Positions 1-14,782 of a stretch of 64,000 bases of DNA are shown piece after piece. A program made the position numbers and the translations under genes. The notes under the pieces are model-generated. The model did not search any database and was not told the DNA's origin. It saw only the letters and a program-made list of their open reading frames with translations. Position 1 is the first letter of the stretch. Every line of letters starts with the position of its first letter. This stretch comes from Campylobacter hominis ATCC BAA-381 (GTDB lineage Bacteria; Campylobacterota; Campylobacteria; Campylobacterales; Campylobacteraceae): the NCBI RefSeq assembly GCF_000017585.1, contig NC_009714.1:620001-684000 (forward strand), read 5' to 3'.

Positions 1-1
1 A

Positions 2-1743
<1,742 letters not shown>

Positions 1744-1780
1744 AAATTCAGTCTTTTTAAGATGAAATTTTGTTGTTTTT

Positions 1781-1820
1781 TAAAATTTCTTGCGTCAAAA
1801 AGACGGCGCGAGAAATTTTT
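1781..1820 (+). terminator. Rho-independent terminator after mrp
   Basis: An inverted repeat with 13-base arms (1782-1794 and 1807-1819, one G-U pair) ends in a run of T. It lies 38 bases after the mrp stop and closes the thiC-mrp unit. Confidence 0.7.
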
Positions 1821-2214
1821 TAAATCTTAAAGTAAAAGCTAAAAAAATTTAAAATATTTTTAAATTTTACTTCTCATAAGTATTTTTCTTGATTTAATTA
1901 AAATATTAAATTTGTTGTTTCGGCTATTATTTTATAATATTTTTTATATGCGTTTAAAAATTTTAAAAACATTATAAAAAAAACGGAGCGGAATATATAA
2001 GAATAAAATAATCTCCGGATTTTAACCGCAATCATAAATGGCTTAACCATCAAGTTTGAAACTATCAGTATCTCTCATATTATTTACTTTTTTATATTAT
2101 AAATTCGCGATTTTTTACTGAATACAGAAAATTTTAAGAAAAAGAAATTTTACTGAAAAACGGTATAATGTTTGAAGTTTTAAATATAAGAAAAACGATT
2201 TTTAAAGGGGAAAA
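1821..2214. other. AT-rich intergenic stretch
   Basis: About 390 bases without a convincing reading frame, RNA gene or repeat. The only structure noted is AAAGGGG at 2204-2210, the ribosome site of the broken ORF that follows. Confidence 0.5.
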
Positions 2215-2516
2215 ATGCTTAATCTTACACCTGAAAATGCTCTAAAATTCAAAACTGAAGCCATTACTACGGGCATTGTCGCGCAAGACTTTGTGTAGCG
2301 CAAAAATGCAAAAATATAGATAAATACAGTGATTTCAGAGAAGATTTAAAATTAAATTTCACCGATAATTTTATTAAAAAATATTTAAATTTAGAAGTTA
2401 TTGATGACGCGCATAAATTTTGTGAATGGTTTGACGCAAATGTGGAATTTTTAAGTTGGGATGAAATAACAGAAAAAATAATTGAAACATTACATTTAAA
2501 AAATAATAATATTTAA
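2215..2516 (+). pseudogene. Frameshifted remnant of a ~100-residue protein
   Basis: An ATG at 2215 with a good upstream AAAGGGG opens a frame reading MLNLTPENALKFK..., which stops at 2296-2298 after 27 codons. Another frame is open through the same region from about 2262 and continues to a stop at 2514-2516 with normal-looking composition (FCEWFDANVEFLSWDEITEKI). A single frameshift near 2262-2295 would join the halves into one protein of about 100 residues. I do not recognise the family. It could be a gene lost by a frameshift or, less likely, two unrelated short frames. The function is unknown. Confidence 0.45.
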
Positions 2517-2749
2517 TAAATATTTTAGCATTTTTATTTTGCATTTATAAATATCCATAATAAGGCATTTTAAAAAAAATATAATTTATCAATATTTTTT
2601 TTGCACATTAAATTTGAATTCGCTATTTTTTGTTTTAAAACCGTTTATCTGTAAAAATATCGCTAATTTTATATCCGATATTACGTAAAAATTGTGCTTT
2701 ATGATACTGTAAAAGTGTCGATATAAAAGACTTTACGAATTTCAATTAA

Positions 2750-2965
2750 AAAAATTACGGACTAAATGATTTGAATGAAATTTTAAATATAGCGGATATT
2801 AAAATTATCTTTAAAAAAGGCAAAAAATCTTATGAAGTCGCTAGAAAAATTTTAAATGATGATAATAGGCTTATGGCTTTAAATTCCACAAGTAGCGCAA
2901 ACGCAAGAATGTCGTTTGATGATTTGATTTGCGAGTGGTCTGATAACTTGCTGAAATTTTTGTAA
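2750..2965 (+). pseudogene. Possible C-terminal fragment of an unknown protein
   Basis: The frame is open from just after a TAA at 2747-2749 to the stop at 2963-2965, reading NDLNEILNIADIKIIFKKG and ending CEWSDNLLKFL. The only early start is a TTG at 2771 without a visible ribosome site. The same frame also reads in plausible protein (SVDIKDFTNFN) before the TAA, so this may be the tail of a gene broken by a stop codon. I do not recognise the family. It may instead be a real 64-residue hypothetical protein. Confidence 0.3.
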
Positions 2966-3007
2966 AATAAATCTAAAATTTGTGTAACCGGAAATTTCAG
3001 CTTGATT

Positions 3008-3016
3008 TGATATAAT
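3008..3016 (+). promoter_or_regulatory. Extended -10 promoter for obg
   Basis: TGATATAAT (the hexamer TATAAT at 3011-3016) lies 29 bases before the obg start and would give a leader of about 22 bases. It probably drives the obg-proB-fmt-birA-parAB run, in which the genes overlap or nearly touch. Confidence 0.65.
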
Positions 3017-3044
3017 CTTCAAAAAAATAAAATTAAGGTTAAAA

Positions 3045-4843
<1,799 letters not shown>

Positions 4844-4852
4844 AGGAAAAAA

Positions 4853-5761
4853 ATGAAAATTGTTTTTATGGGAACGCCAGAGTATGCAACTGCTATTTTA
4901 AGGGCTTTGTTTGAGAATAATTTTAAAATTTCAGCTGTTTTTACGCAGCCTGATAAACCTGTCGGCAGAAAACAAATTTTAACTCCGCCGGATGTGAAAA
5001 AATTTTTACTTGAAAGTCACGCTGACACACCGATTTTTCAACCTTCAAACATTAAAACGCCGGAAATTGCAAAAAAAATCTGTGAATTTTCGCCTGATTT
5101 TATTGTAGTGGCGGCTTATGGACAAATTTTGCCGCTTGAAATTTTAGAAATTTGTCCATGCATAAATTTACACGCTTCGATTTTGCCTAAATTTCGCGGT
5201 GCAAGCCCGATACAAAGCGCGATTTTAGAAGGTGAAAAAATTAGCGGCGTAACTGCTATGAAAATGGGAGCAGGGCTTGATGACGGCGATATTTTGGGAT
5301 TTAGTTTTTGTGGAATTCAAAAGCTTGATGAGAGCGAAGTTTTTCATAAATTCGGAAACGTTGCCGCTAAATTATGTATTAAAATTTTGCAAAATTTTGA
5401 CGATATAGCACCTTTAAAACAAAAAAACGTTCTTTCAAGCAAATGCAAAAAAATAAAAAAAACAGACGGACTTGTAAAATTTAGCGATAGCGCTGATGAA
5501 ATTTCGGCAAAATTTTCAGCTTTTAAAACGTGGCCGGGAATTTTTTTGGAAAATGGTACGAAACTGCTTGAAATTCGAAAATTTTCAGATGAAAAAAAAG
5601 AGTTCGGCAAAATTTCACATATTACAAAAGATGGTTTCACGCTTGCTGTAAAAGACGGTGAAATTGAAATTTTGAAGTTACAGGAACCTAGCAAAAAAGC
5701 TATTTTGGCGCGAGATTTTATAAATGGAAAGAGGCTTAAAATTGGTGATAGAATTTCTTGA
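4853..5761 (+). CDS. fmt: Methionyl-tRNA formyltransferase
   Basis: Fmt formylates initiator Met-tRNA using 10-formyltetrahydrofolate, for translation initiation. It has 302 residues. The N-terminal MKIVFMGTPEYA, the catalytic-domain signature SILPKFRGASPIQ (about residues 108-120) and the GAGLDDGDI loop are family hallmarks. A C-terminal OB-like domain follows (TWPGIF). AAAGGAAA lies just before the ATG. The 3' end overlaps the start of birA. Confidence 0.97.
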   Translation: MKIVFMGTPEYATAILRALFENNFKISAVFTQPDKPVGRKQILTPPDVKKFLLESHADTPIFQPSNIKTPEIAKKICEFSPDFIVVAAYGQILPLEILEICPCINLHASILPKFRGASPIQSAILEGEKISGVTAMKMGAGLDDGDILGFSFCGIQKLDESEVFHKFGNVAAKLCIKILQNFDDIAPLKQKNVLSSKCKKIKKTDGLVKFSDSADEISAKFSAFKTWPGIFLENGTKLLEIRKFSDEKKEFGKISHITKDGFTLAVKDGEIEILKLQEPSKKAILARDFINGKRLKIGDRIS

Positions 5762-6377
5762 AACTTTGCCGTCTACGCAAAGCGAGCTCATTTTACGGAT
5801 TAAATCCGGTAAAGTTTTCGGCAAATATGCACTTGTCGCGGAAGAACAAAGTGCCGGTTTCGGAAGCCGTGAAAATGAGTGGGTAAGCGGCAAAGGAAAT
5901 CTTTTTTTGTCGTTTTGCTTGAAAGATTGTGAAATTGCAAGTGATATACAAAAACAATCTCTTAGCATTTATTTCGGTTTGATTTTGCAGGAATTTTTAA
6001 ATAAAAACGGTTCTAAAGCATGGTTAAAATGGCCGAATGATATTTATATAGGTGAAAATAAATGCGGCGGAATTTTAACTTCAATAGTTAGAAATTTTAT
6101 AGTTTGCGGCATAGGATTAAATTTAATAAATGCACCGGAAAATGCCGAAATTTTAGATATAAAAATGAAGCGGGATGCCATAATTTACGGCTTTTTGGAA
6201 ATGGTGGAAAAACAAATTTCATGGAAGCAAATTTTTAGCAAACTTTTGATAGAATTTGAAAAATCAAAAAAATTCGTAGCTACGATTAACGGCAAAAAAG
6301 TACCATTAAGTGAAGCTATTTTGTGTGATGACGGCTCGATTTTGATTAATGACAAAAAGGTGTATTCTTTAAGATGA
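5745..6377 (+). CDS. birA: Biotin--[acetyl-CoA-carboxylase] ligase, class I
   Basis: BirA activates biotin with ATP and attaches it to the carboxyl carrier protein. The 210 residues hold the catalytic domain only: LPSTQSEL near the N-terminus, the biotinyl-AMP-loop counterpart EEQSAGFGSRENEW, LKWPNDIYI and the CGGILTS block. There is no N-terminal helix-turn-helix, so this copy should not act as the biotin operon repressor. The likely start is the GTG at 5745 or the TTG at 5742, both inside fmt, with AGAGG at 5729-5733; the ATG at 5724 lacks a ribosome site. The gene ends in a four-base overlap with parA. Confidence 0.93.
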   Translation: MIEFLETLPSTQSELILRIKSGKVFGKYALVAEEQSAGFGSRENEWVSGKGNLFLSFCLKDCEIASDIQKQSLSIYFGLILQEFLNKNGSKAWLKWPNDIYIGENKCGGILTSIVRNFIVCGIGLNLINAPENAEILDIKMKRDAIIYGFLEMVEKQISWKQIFSKLLIEFEKSKKFVATINGKKVPLSEAILCDDGSILINDKKVYSLR

Positions 6378-7162
6378 GTGAAATTATTACAATTGCAAAT
6401 CAAAAAGGCGGAGTCGGCAAAACTACAACTGCTGTAAATTTGGCATCTTGTCTGGCAAATAGCGGCAAAAAAGTACTTCTTATAGATGTGGATCCGCAAG
6501 CTAATGCTACAACCGGACTTGGATTTAGCAGAAACGATTATGAATTTAATATATATCATGTTTTTTTGGGCGTTAAAAAAATCTCTGAAATACTTTTAAA
6601 AACCGAAATAGAAAATCTTGAATTGATTCCATCAAATATCGGGCTTGTAGGCATTGAAAAAGAATTTTCAGATATGGATAATAATTATAAAACAATTCTT
6701 AAAAATTCATTGATGGAAGTTGAAAAAAATTATGATTTTATCCTGCTTGATACACCGCCGACACTTGGAAATATAACTGTAAATGCGCTTATTTCAAGCA
6801 ATAGTGTAATAATTCCTATTCAATGCGAATTTTATGCGCTGGAAGGTCTTGCGCTTATTTTAAATACCATAAAATTTATCAAAAAAACAGAAAATAAAGA
6901 TTTGCAAATTTTAGGATTTTTGCCTACGATGTATAGTAATAATAATCTGGCGAAAGAAACTATAATAAATTTAAAAGAGCATTTTGGCGATAAGCTTTTT
7001 AAAAATATGAACCAAAAAGATGAGTTTATAGTTATTCCTAGAAATGTAAAACTTGCAGAAAGCCCAAGTTTCGGCAAACCTATAATATTATACGATCCGA
7101 AATCAGTCGGTGCAAATACATATAAAAACCTCGCAAGATTAATAATAAGGAAATTTCAATGA
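6374..7162 (+). CDS. parA: Chromosome partitioning ATPase ParA/Soj
   Basis: A deviant Walker ATPase that works with ParB to segregate the replication origin. It has 262 residues and starts MSEIITIANQKGGVGKTTT, with the P-loop at residues 10-18. The IDVDPQANATTGLG block and LLDTPPTLGN follow. Its ATG overlaps the birA stop and its own stop overlaps parB (ATGA), so birA-parA-parB are translationally coupled. I saw no palindromic parS-like site near the genes. Confidence 0.96.
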   Translation: MSEIITIANQKGGVGKTTTAVNLASCLANSGKKVLLIDVDPQANATTGLGFSRNDYEFNIYHVFLGVKKISEILLKTEIENLELIPSNIGLVGIEKEFSDMDNNYKTILKNSLMEVEKNYDFILLDTPPTLGNITVNALISSNSVIIPIQCEFYALEGLALILNTIKFIKKTENKDLQILGFLPTMYSNNNLAKETIINLKEHFGDKLFKNMNQKDEFIVIPRNVKLAESPSFGKPIILYDPKSVGANTYKNLARLIIRKFQ

Positions 7163-8019
7163 GTGGAAGAAAAAAAGCTCTTGGACGTGGGCTTGATGCT
7201 ATTTTAGGCGATGTCGAGCTTACTTATACAAAAGAGCTTCAAAGCGGAAGAAACGATATAGTAATTGAGCTTGAAATAGATAAAATAAAACCAAATCCGT
7301 ATCAACCGCGCAAAAATTTTGATGAAGAAGCTCTGAAAGAACTTAGCGAAAGTATTGAAAGACACGGACTTATTCAGCCGATTATAGTTATGCAAAAAGG
7401 AGATGAATATCTGCTTATAGCCGGAGAACGTCGTTTAAGAGCCACAAAAATTTTAGGCGATAAGACTATAAAAGCGATTGTTGCTGATTTTGCATCTCAA
7501 AATTTAAGAGAACTTGCACTAATAGAAAATATTCAAAGACAGGATTTAAATCCAATTGAGCTGGCAAATTCTTATAAAGAGTTGATAGATGAGTATAAAA
7601 TTACGCAGGAAGAACTTTCAGATATAATTAAAAAATCCCGCACCCAAATAACAAATACTATTCGCTTACTCTCACTTAGTGATTTTACACAAAAAATGAT
7701 AGCAAATAATAAAATTTCTCAAGGGCACGCTAAAATAATGGTCGGCTTAAATCCGGAACAGGAAAAACTTGTTGTAGATACGGTAATAGGACAAAAATTA
7801 AGTGTAAGAGAAACTGAAAATTTAGTCAAAAAGATTAAAGAAAAAAATTCGCCGAAAGTTGCAAAAAAAATAAATGATGAAGTTAAAAATTTTAAAATAG
7901 AACTTGATAAACTTAAAACTAAACTTGAAAAATTCGGCAAAATTAGTATAAGAAATCGAAAAATTTCAATAGAATTTGATGAAATTTCGCAAATTTCAAA
8001 ATTTATTGAGAAATTTTAG
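7159..8019 (+). CDS. parB: Chromosome partitioning protein ParB/Spo0J
   Basis: ParB binds parS sites and spreads as a CTP-dependent clamp. The 286 residues begin with the ParA-interacting MSGRKKALGRGLDAILG, followed by KPNPYQPRKNF, the CTP-binding-fold motif GERRLRA (about residues 90-96) and the ENIQRQDLNPIELA block. A helix-turn-helix region (TQEELSDIIKKSRTQITN) comes next. The C-terminal dimerisation part is lysine-rich. A 61-base gap follows before the ATP synthase operon. Confidence 0.96.
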   Translation: MSGRKKALGRGLDAILGDVELTYTKELQSGRNDIVIELEIDKIKPNPYQPRKNFDEEALKELSESIERHGLIQPIIVMQKGDEYLLIAGERRLRATKILGDKTIKAIVADFASQNLRELALIENIQRQDLNPIELANSYKELIDEYKITQEELSDIIKKSRTQITNTIRLLSLSDFTQKMIANNKISQGHAKIMVGLNPEQEKLVVDTVIGQKLSVRETENLVKKIKEKNSPKVAKKINDEVKNFKIELDKLKTKLEKFGKISIRNRKISIEFDEISQISKFIEKF

Positions 8020-8041
8020 CAAATTTTTTGAATTCATATTG

Positions 8042-8047
8042 TAAAAT
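8042..8047 (+). promoter_or_regulatory. Possible -10 box of the atp operon
   Basis: TAAAAT preceded by TTG sits in the 61-base gap after parB and about 34 bases before the first atp ATG. It is weaker than the other boxes in the window, and read-through from parB is also possible. Confidence 0.4.
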
Positions 8048-8080
8048 ACAAAGTTTCGTAAATTTTTTAAAGGAGAGATA

Positions 8081-8503
8081 ATGTTTGAAGTGAGTTTTCC
8101 GGCAATGGTAATGACCATTGTGGTTTTTCTGGCTTTAATATATTTTTTAAATCAAAAGCTTTATAAACCGCTGCTTGCATTTATGGAAGAAAGAGAAAAT
8201 TCTATTAAAAAAGATGAAGAACTTGCAAATCAAAACACTTTGGATCTGAATATAGACAAAGCGGAGCTCGAAAAAGCTGTGAGTGAAGCAAACATGAGCG
8301 CAAGTCAAATTAAAAATGAAGCAATTCAAAAAGCAAAAGATAAAGTTGACGAAATTCTGTCTAAAAAAAGAGTAGAATTACAAGCTGATTTTGATGATTT
8401 TATGAATGATCTTGCTAAACAAAAAGATGAAATTAAAGCTGGATTACAAAGTAAAATACCTGAATTTCAAAATAGTTTAAAAGCGACTTTGTCAAAGATT
8501 TAA
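8081..8503 (+). CDS. atpF': ATP synthase Fo subunit b'
   Basis: One of two peripheral-stalk b-type subunits of F1Fo ATP synthase. The 140 residues hold one N-terminal membrane helix (about residues 8-25), then a long charged helix rich in Lys, Glu, Asp and Ala, as expected for a coiled-coil stator. AAAGGAGA lies just before the ATG. It heads the cluster b'-b-delta-alpha-gamma-beta-epsilon. Genes for the a and c subunits are not in the cluster; atpB lies at 45010. Confidence 0.93.
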   Translation: MFEVSFPAMVMTIVVFLALIYFLNQKLYKPLLAFMEERENSIKKDEELANQNTLDLNIDKAELEKAVSEANMSASQIKNEAIQKAKDKVDEILSKKRVELQADFDDFMNDLAKQKDEIKAGLQSKIPEFQNSLKATLSKI

Positions 8504-8512
8504 GGTAAAGCG

Positions 8513-9028
8513 ATGAATAAATTTTTATTTTTTATTTTTGTTTTTGTCGGAATTTCATTTGCAGGAGATGATACGGCAACAAAAGATTATGATATAGTTT
8601 GGCGAACAATAAATTTTGCAATTTTCTTCGGAATTTTATTTTATTTGATAAAAGGGCCTATAAAAAATGCTTACAATGCAAGAATAAACAGAATTTCAAG
8701 CAGACTTGAAGCGATTCAGACAAAGCTGAAAGAATCAAAAGAAAAAAAGGAAGCTTCAAAGAAAAACCTTGAAGATGTTAAACAAAAATGTGTTGAGCTT
8801 ATTGAAACAGCTAAAAAAGAGGCTATTCAATTGGATGAAAAAATTCAACAGTCGGCTCAAATTGATATTGCTCAAATGCAAAAAAGTTTTGCAGAGCAAA
8901 AAGAATTTGAAATAAGACGTCTCAAAAAAAGTGTTACCGCTGAAATTTTGGACGAACTTTTTAATGAAAAAAGTGTAAATCTTTCACAAAACGAGCTGAT
9001 AAATTTAGTTCAAAAAAAGGTGGTTTGA
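8513..9028 (+). CDS. atpF: ATP synthase Fo subunit b, with extra N-terminal hydrophobic segment
   Basis: The second peripheral-stalk b subunit, 171 residues. It starts with a signal-peptide-like segment (MNKFLFFIFVFVGISFAG, residues 1-18), then a separate membrane helix (about residues 31-47) and a long Lys/Glu-rich helix. Ordinary b subunits have one N-terminal helix, so the first segment may be cleaved or may form a second span. AAGG precedes the ATG, and the next gene begins two bases after the stop. Confidence 0.92.
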   Translation: MNKFLFFIFVFVGISFAGDDTATKDYDIVWRTINFAIFFGILFYLIKGPIKNAYNARINRISSRLEAIQTKLKESKEKKEASKKNLEDVKQKCVELIETAKKEAIQLDEKIQQSAQIDIAQMQKSFAEQKEFEIRRLKKSVTAEILDELFNEKSVNLSQNELINLVQKKVV

Positions 9029-9029
9029 A

Positions 9030-9560
9030 ATGTCTGAAAATATAGCAAAAAGATATGTAAAAGCATTGATTGAAGTTTGCAAAAAAGATGAATTAAATGA
9101 TGTTTTAAAAGGGCTAAAAGCTATAGTATCCGCTTTCAGCGTTGCAAAATTTAATGATATAATTAAATCACCTACAGTTAGCAAAAAAGATAAAATTTCA
9201 CTTATACTTTCTTTTTTGAAAGAACCTAATGTAAAAATTGAAAATTTACTTAAAATTTTGATGAAAAACGGCAGAATTTCTCTTTTGCCTCAAATTTATG
9301 ATGGTATCAAAGAAAGCATAGCTTTGTCAAATAATGAATATCAAGGTAAAATTTACACAAAAGAAAATTTAGATGAACCTACGATTAAATTACTTGAAAC
9401 GAATTTTTCTAAAAAATTGAATGCAAATATAAAATTTGTTTGTATTGCGGGAAATTATACAGGTGTGAAAATTGATATAAGCGATCTTGGGTACGAGATA
9501 AGTTTTTCAATTGACAGATTAAAATCAGCAATGAGTGAATATATATTAAAAGCAATTTAA
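9030..9560 (+). CDS. atpH: ATP synthase F1 subunit delta
   Basis: The delta (OSCP) subunit links the b-stalk to the top of the F1 head. It has 176 residues: a helical N-terminal domain starting [17 protein letters not shown], typical of the family, and a short C-terminal domain. The C-terminal family consensus around GSI(V/K) is poorly conserved here ([12 protein letters not shown]), so the assignment rests on the N-terminus, the size and the position between atpF and atpA. Confidence 0.93.
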   Translation: MSENIAKRYVKALIEVCKKDELNDVLKGLKAIVSAFSVAKFNDIIKSPTVSKKDKISLILSFLKEPNVKIENLLKILMKNGRISLLPQIYDGIKESIALSNNEYQGKIYTKENLDEPTIKLLETNFSKKLNANIKFVCIAGNYTGVKIDISDLGYEISFSIDRLKSAMSEYILKAI

Positions 9561-9570
9561 AGGAGAGCGC

Positions 9571-11088
9571 GTGAGTGCAAAAATTAAGGTAGATGAGATA
9601 AGTAGTATAATCAAAGAACGAATTGAAAACTTTGAGCTAAATATCAATATCGAAGAAACAGGCAAAGTCGTTAATGTCGCAGATGGCGTGGCAAGCGTAT
9701 ATGGTCTAAAAAATGTAATGGCAAATGAGATGGTTGAGTTTGAAAATGGCGTAAAAGGTCTCGCTCTCAATCTTGAAGAAAATAGTGTAGGTGTCGTTAT
9801 TTTAGGTAGTATAAGCGGAATAGTAGAGGGTACAAGTGTAAAAAGGCTTGGTAAACTTTTAAGAGTTCCGGTAGGAGATGCTTTAATAGGTCGTGTTGTA
9901 AATGCATTAGGTGAGCCGATTGATGCAAAAGGTCCTATAGAATACAGTGAAACCAGATTTGTTGAAGAAAAAGCTAAAGGCATTATGGCTAGAAAATCGG
10001 TTCATGAACCGCTTCAAACAGGTCTTAAAGCAATCGACGCTCTTGTTCCGATCGGTAGAGGTCAAAGAGAGTTAATTATCGGAGACCGTCAAACAGGTAA
10101 AACAACAGTTGCTGTTGATACTATCATAAACCAAAAAGGACAAGATGTAATTTGCATATATGTAGCAATCGGTCAAAAACAATCGACAGTTGCTCAAGTT
10201 GTGAAAAAATTGGAAGAGTATGGCGCTATGGATTATACTATAGTTGTCAGCGCAGGAGCCAGTGAGCCTGCTGCACTTCAATACCTTGCACCATATGCAG
10301 GTTGTACAATGGGTGAATATTTCAGGGATAATTCACGCCATGCTTTGATTATTTATGATGATCTTAGCAAACATGCCGTAGCTTATCGTGAAATGTCTTT
10401 GATTTTGCGCCGTCCACCTGGACGTGAAGCTTATCCTGGAGATGTTTTTTATCTTCATTCAAGATTGCTTGAAAGAGCAAGCAAACTTAGTGATGAACTA
10501 GGTGCTGGAAGTTTAACAGCGCTTCCTATAATAGAAACACAAGCAGGTGATGTTTCAGCCTATATTCCTACAAACGTTATTTCAATTACAGACGGGCAAA
10601 TTTTCCTTGAATCCGGATTATTTAACTCAGGTATCCGTCCTGCTATCAATGTCGGTCTTTCAGTTAGCCGTGTTGGAGGTTCCGCTCAAATTAAAGCCAT
10701 TAAAAAAGTATCCGGTACACTCCGCCTTGATCTTGCACAATACCGCGAACTTCAAGCATTTGCACAATTTGCAAGTGATTTGGACGAAAGTAGTAGAAAA
10801 CAACTTGATCGTGGTCAAAGAATGGTTGAAATTTTAAAACAACCACCTTACAGTCCGCTTCCGGTTGAAAATCAAATTGTTATTATTTTTGCAGGAAGTC
10901 GCGGATTTTTGGATGATATACCGGTTAGTGCGATAGGAAAATTTGAAAACGAGCTTTATTCATTTATTGAAGCAAAGTATCCAAATATATTTGAAGACAT
11001 ACGAACCAAAAAAACGATTGAAAAAGATTTGGAGGAAAATTTAGCAAAAGCGTTAAATGATTTTAAAATGACTTTTTCCGTCAAATAA
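9571..11088 (+). CDS. atpA: ATP synthase F1 subunit alpha
   Basis: The non-catalytic nucleotide-binding subunit of F1, 505 residues. Walker [10 protein letters not shown] lies near residues 170-178, followed by [15 protein letters not shown], the [19 protein letters not shown] block and the SRVGGSAQ signature. The start is a GTG at 9571 with AAGGAG ten bases upstream. Its codons are more regular than those of its neighbours, as expected for a highly expressed gene. Confidence 0.98.
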   Translation: MSAKIKVDEISSIIKERIENFELNINIEETGKVVNVADGVASVYGLKNVMANEMVEFENGVKGLALNLEENSVGVVILGSISGIVEGTSVKRLGKLLRVPVGDALIGRVVNALGEPIDAKGPIEYSETRFVEEKAKGIMARKSVHEPLQTGLKAIDALVPIGRGQRELIIGDRQTGKTTVAVDTIINQKGQDVICIYVAIGQKQSTVAQVVKKLEEYGAMDYTIVVSAGASEPAALQYLAPYAGCTMGEYFRDNSRHALIIYDDLSKHAVAYREMSLILRRPPGREAYPGDVFYLHSRLLERASKLSDELGAGSLTALPIIETQAGDVSAYIPTNVISITDGQIFLESGLFNSGIRPAINVGLSVSRVGGSAQIKAIKKVSGTLRLDLAQYRELQAFAQFASDLDESSRKQLDRGQRMVEILKQPPYSPLPVENQIVIIFAGSRGFLDDIPVSAIGKFENELYSFIEAKYPNIFEDIRTKKTIEKDLEENLAKALNDFKMTFSVK

Positions 11089-11097
11089 GGTTAAATT

Positions 11098-13396
<2,299 letters not shown>

Positions 13397-13408
13397 AAGG
13401 CAAAATTT

Positions 13409-13801
13409 ATGGATAAGTTATTCTTAGAGATTGTTACACCTGAAGGTGAAATTTTTGCAAATGATGTAAAATCGGTACAAGTTCCAGGTTGTGAAGGCGA
13501 GTTTGGAATTTTACCAAGACACGCTACTTTGGTGACTACTCTAAATGCCGGCGTTATCGAAGTTATAAATTTAGATGGCACAAAAGATATGATTGCTATT
13601 GATGATGGCGGTTGTATCAAGGTTGCTGAAGATAAAACTACTATTTTAGCTAATGGCGCAGTTTATATCGGCGGTAGTAATGAAAGCGAGATTGCAATTT
13701 CTTTGCAAAAAGCAAAAGAGTTGGTAAAATCAATGTCATCAAATACAATAGTTTATGCAACTACTATAGCAAAAATAGATGAGCAAGTAAGGCAAAAATA
13801 A
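13409..13801 (+). CDS. atpC: ATP synthase F1 subunit epsilon
   Basis: The epsilon subunit couples the gamma shaft to the c-ring and can inhibit ATP hydrolysis. It has 130 residues with the N-terminal beta-sandwich: LEIVTPEGEIFANDVKSV and GEFGILPRHATLVTTL are family signatures. A C-terminal helical hairpin follows. The next gene begins with a GTG directly after the TAA, so the tol genes may share the atp transcript. Confidence 0.96.
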   Translation: MDKLFLEIVTPEGEIFANDVKSVQVPGCEGEFGILPRHATLVTTLNAGVIEVINLDGTKDMIAIDDGGCIKVAEDKTTILANGAVYIGGSNESEIAISLQKAKELVKSMSSNTIVYATTIAKIDEQVRQK

Positions 13802-14380
13802 GTGCAATCATTAGATATTTTTTTGAGTTATATAAATAGAAGTTCTTTTATTACACTATTTGTACTTACTTGGCTATCTATTTATTTTATTTTTACGCTT
13901 ACAATTTTGATTTCGAGGTATTTTGGATTAAACAGTTGGCAAAAACGTGAGCAAAATGCCTTGGAATCTTTGCTTATGGGAAGACAAGCCAGTACTTTAA
14001 ATACGGTTTTAAAGAAATTTTTAACCGGTCGCGTTACAAGAGAAAAACTTGCAATTTGTCAAGGTATGGCAGAAAAAAATGCTACAAGCGGACTTACCTG
14101 GCTTTCTATTATTTCATCTACATCGCCGTTTATCGGACTTTTTGGAACGGTTATAAGTATACTTGATACGTTTTCTAAAATGGGAGCCGGAAATTCAAGC
14201 ATAGCTGTTATAGCTCCTGCTATAAGCGAGGCACTTGTTGCTACAGGTTGTGGAATTTTTGTGGCGATTCCTGCGTATACGGCGCATTTACTTATAAAGC
14301 GCAAAGCTTATGAAATTATGAGTATTATAAATCGTTCAGCTGACATTATTATTTATTCGGCACAACAAAAAGAACAATAA
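13802..14380 (+). CDS. tolQ: TolQ/ExbB-family proton-channel protein
   Basis: An inner-membrane protein of the MotA/TolQ/ExbB family that uses proton flow to energise TolA or TonB. It has 192 residues with an N-terminal membrane helix (about residues 19-38) and two C-terminal helices within WLSIISSTSPFIGLFGTV and AISEALVATGCGIFVAIPAY, the best-conserved blocks. The start is a GTG adjacent to the atpC stop. Because tolR, tolA-like, tolB and pal follow, I call it TolQ; sequence alone does not separate it from ExbB. Confidence 0.9.
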   Translation: MQSLDIFLSYINRSSFITLFVLTWLSIYFIFTLTILISRYFGLNSWQKREQNALESLLMGRQASTLNTVLKKFLTGRVTREKLAICQGMAEKNATSGLTWLSIISSTSPFIGLFGTVISILDTFSKMGAGNSSIAVIAPAISEALVATGCGIFVAIPAYTAHLLIKRKAYEIMSIINRSADIIIYSAQQKEQ

Positions 14381-14778
14381 TGTGGAATTATGATGAAAAG
14401 CCTGAGCTTAATATCACACCGCTCGTTGATATTATGCTTGTGTTACTTGCTATTTTAATGGTGACTACTCCTGCTATCATATATGAAGAAAAAATAAATC
14501 TTCCTGATGGCTCTAAAACGGAAACTTCACAAAGTACGAAAGAATTTTTGATTTTGCGAGTCGGGGATGATAAAATCATACATATAGATCAAAATTCAAT
14601 GAGTTTTGGCGAGCTTTCGGATAATTTACTTCATATCGCAAATTCCGGTATGTACAGTAAAGAAAAACCTGTATATATTCAAGCTGATAAAAAATTGTCT
14701 TACGATGATGTTATGTTTGTGCTTAAAACACTCAAACAAATGGGCTTTTTTAAAATAGCACTTCAAACAAACGGATAA
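14380..14778 (+). CDS. tolR: TolR/ExbD-family protein
   Basis: The partner of TolQ in the Tol-Pal proton-driven complex, 132 residues. LNITPLVDIMLVLLAILMV is the single membrane helix, with the conserved proton-path aspartate (Asp in PLVDIML). The rest is periplasmic. The ATG shares its first base with the last base of the tolQ stop, so the two are tightly coupled. Confidence 0.92.
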   Translation: MWNYDEKPELNITPLVDIMLVLLAILMVTTPAIIYEEKINLPDGSKTETSQSTKEFLILRVGDDKIIHIDQNSMSFGELSDNLLHIANSGMYSKEKPVYIQADKKLSYDDVMFVLKTLKQMGFFKIALQTNG

Positions 14779-14782
14779 AAAT

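Noticed and set aside
2262-2516. The second half of the broken gene as an independent small gene
   Set aside because: It has no start codon with a ribosome site of its own; the upstream start belongs to the other frame.
5344-5694. A 116-codon minus-strand frame inside fmt
   Set aside because: Ser/Phe-rich shadow of fmt with no start signals.
5724-5744. The ATG at 5724 as start of birA
   Set aside because: It lies upstream of the AGAGG ribosome site, and the extra residues are fmt sequence in another frame; the family starts at the IEFLETLPSTQ segment.
6374-8080. A parS centromere site near parA-parB
   Set aside because: I found no TGTTNCACGTGNAACA-like palindrome; the site probably lies elsewhere.
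9546-9983. A 145-codon minus-strand frame across the start of atpA
   Set aside because: It is antisense to the strongly conserved atpA frame and is only an artefact of codon bias.
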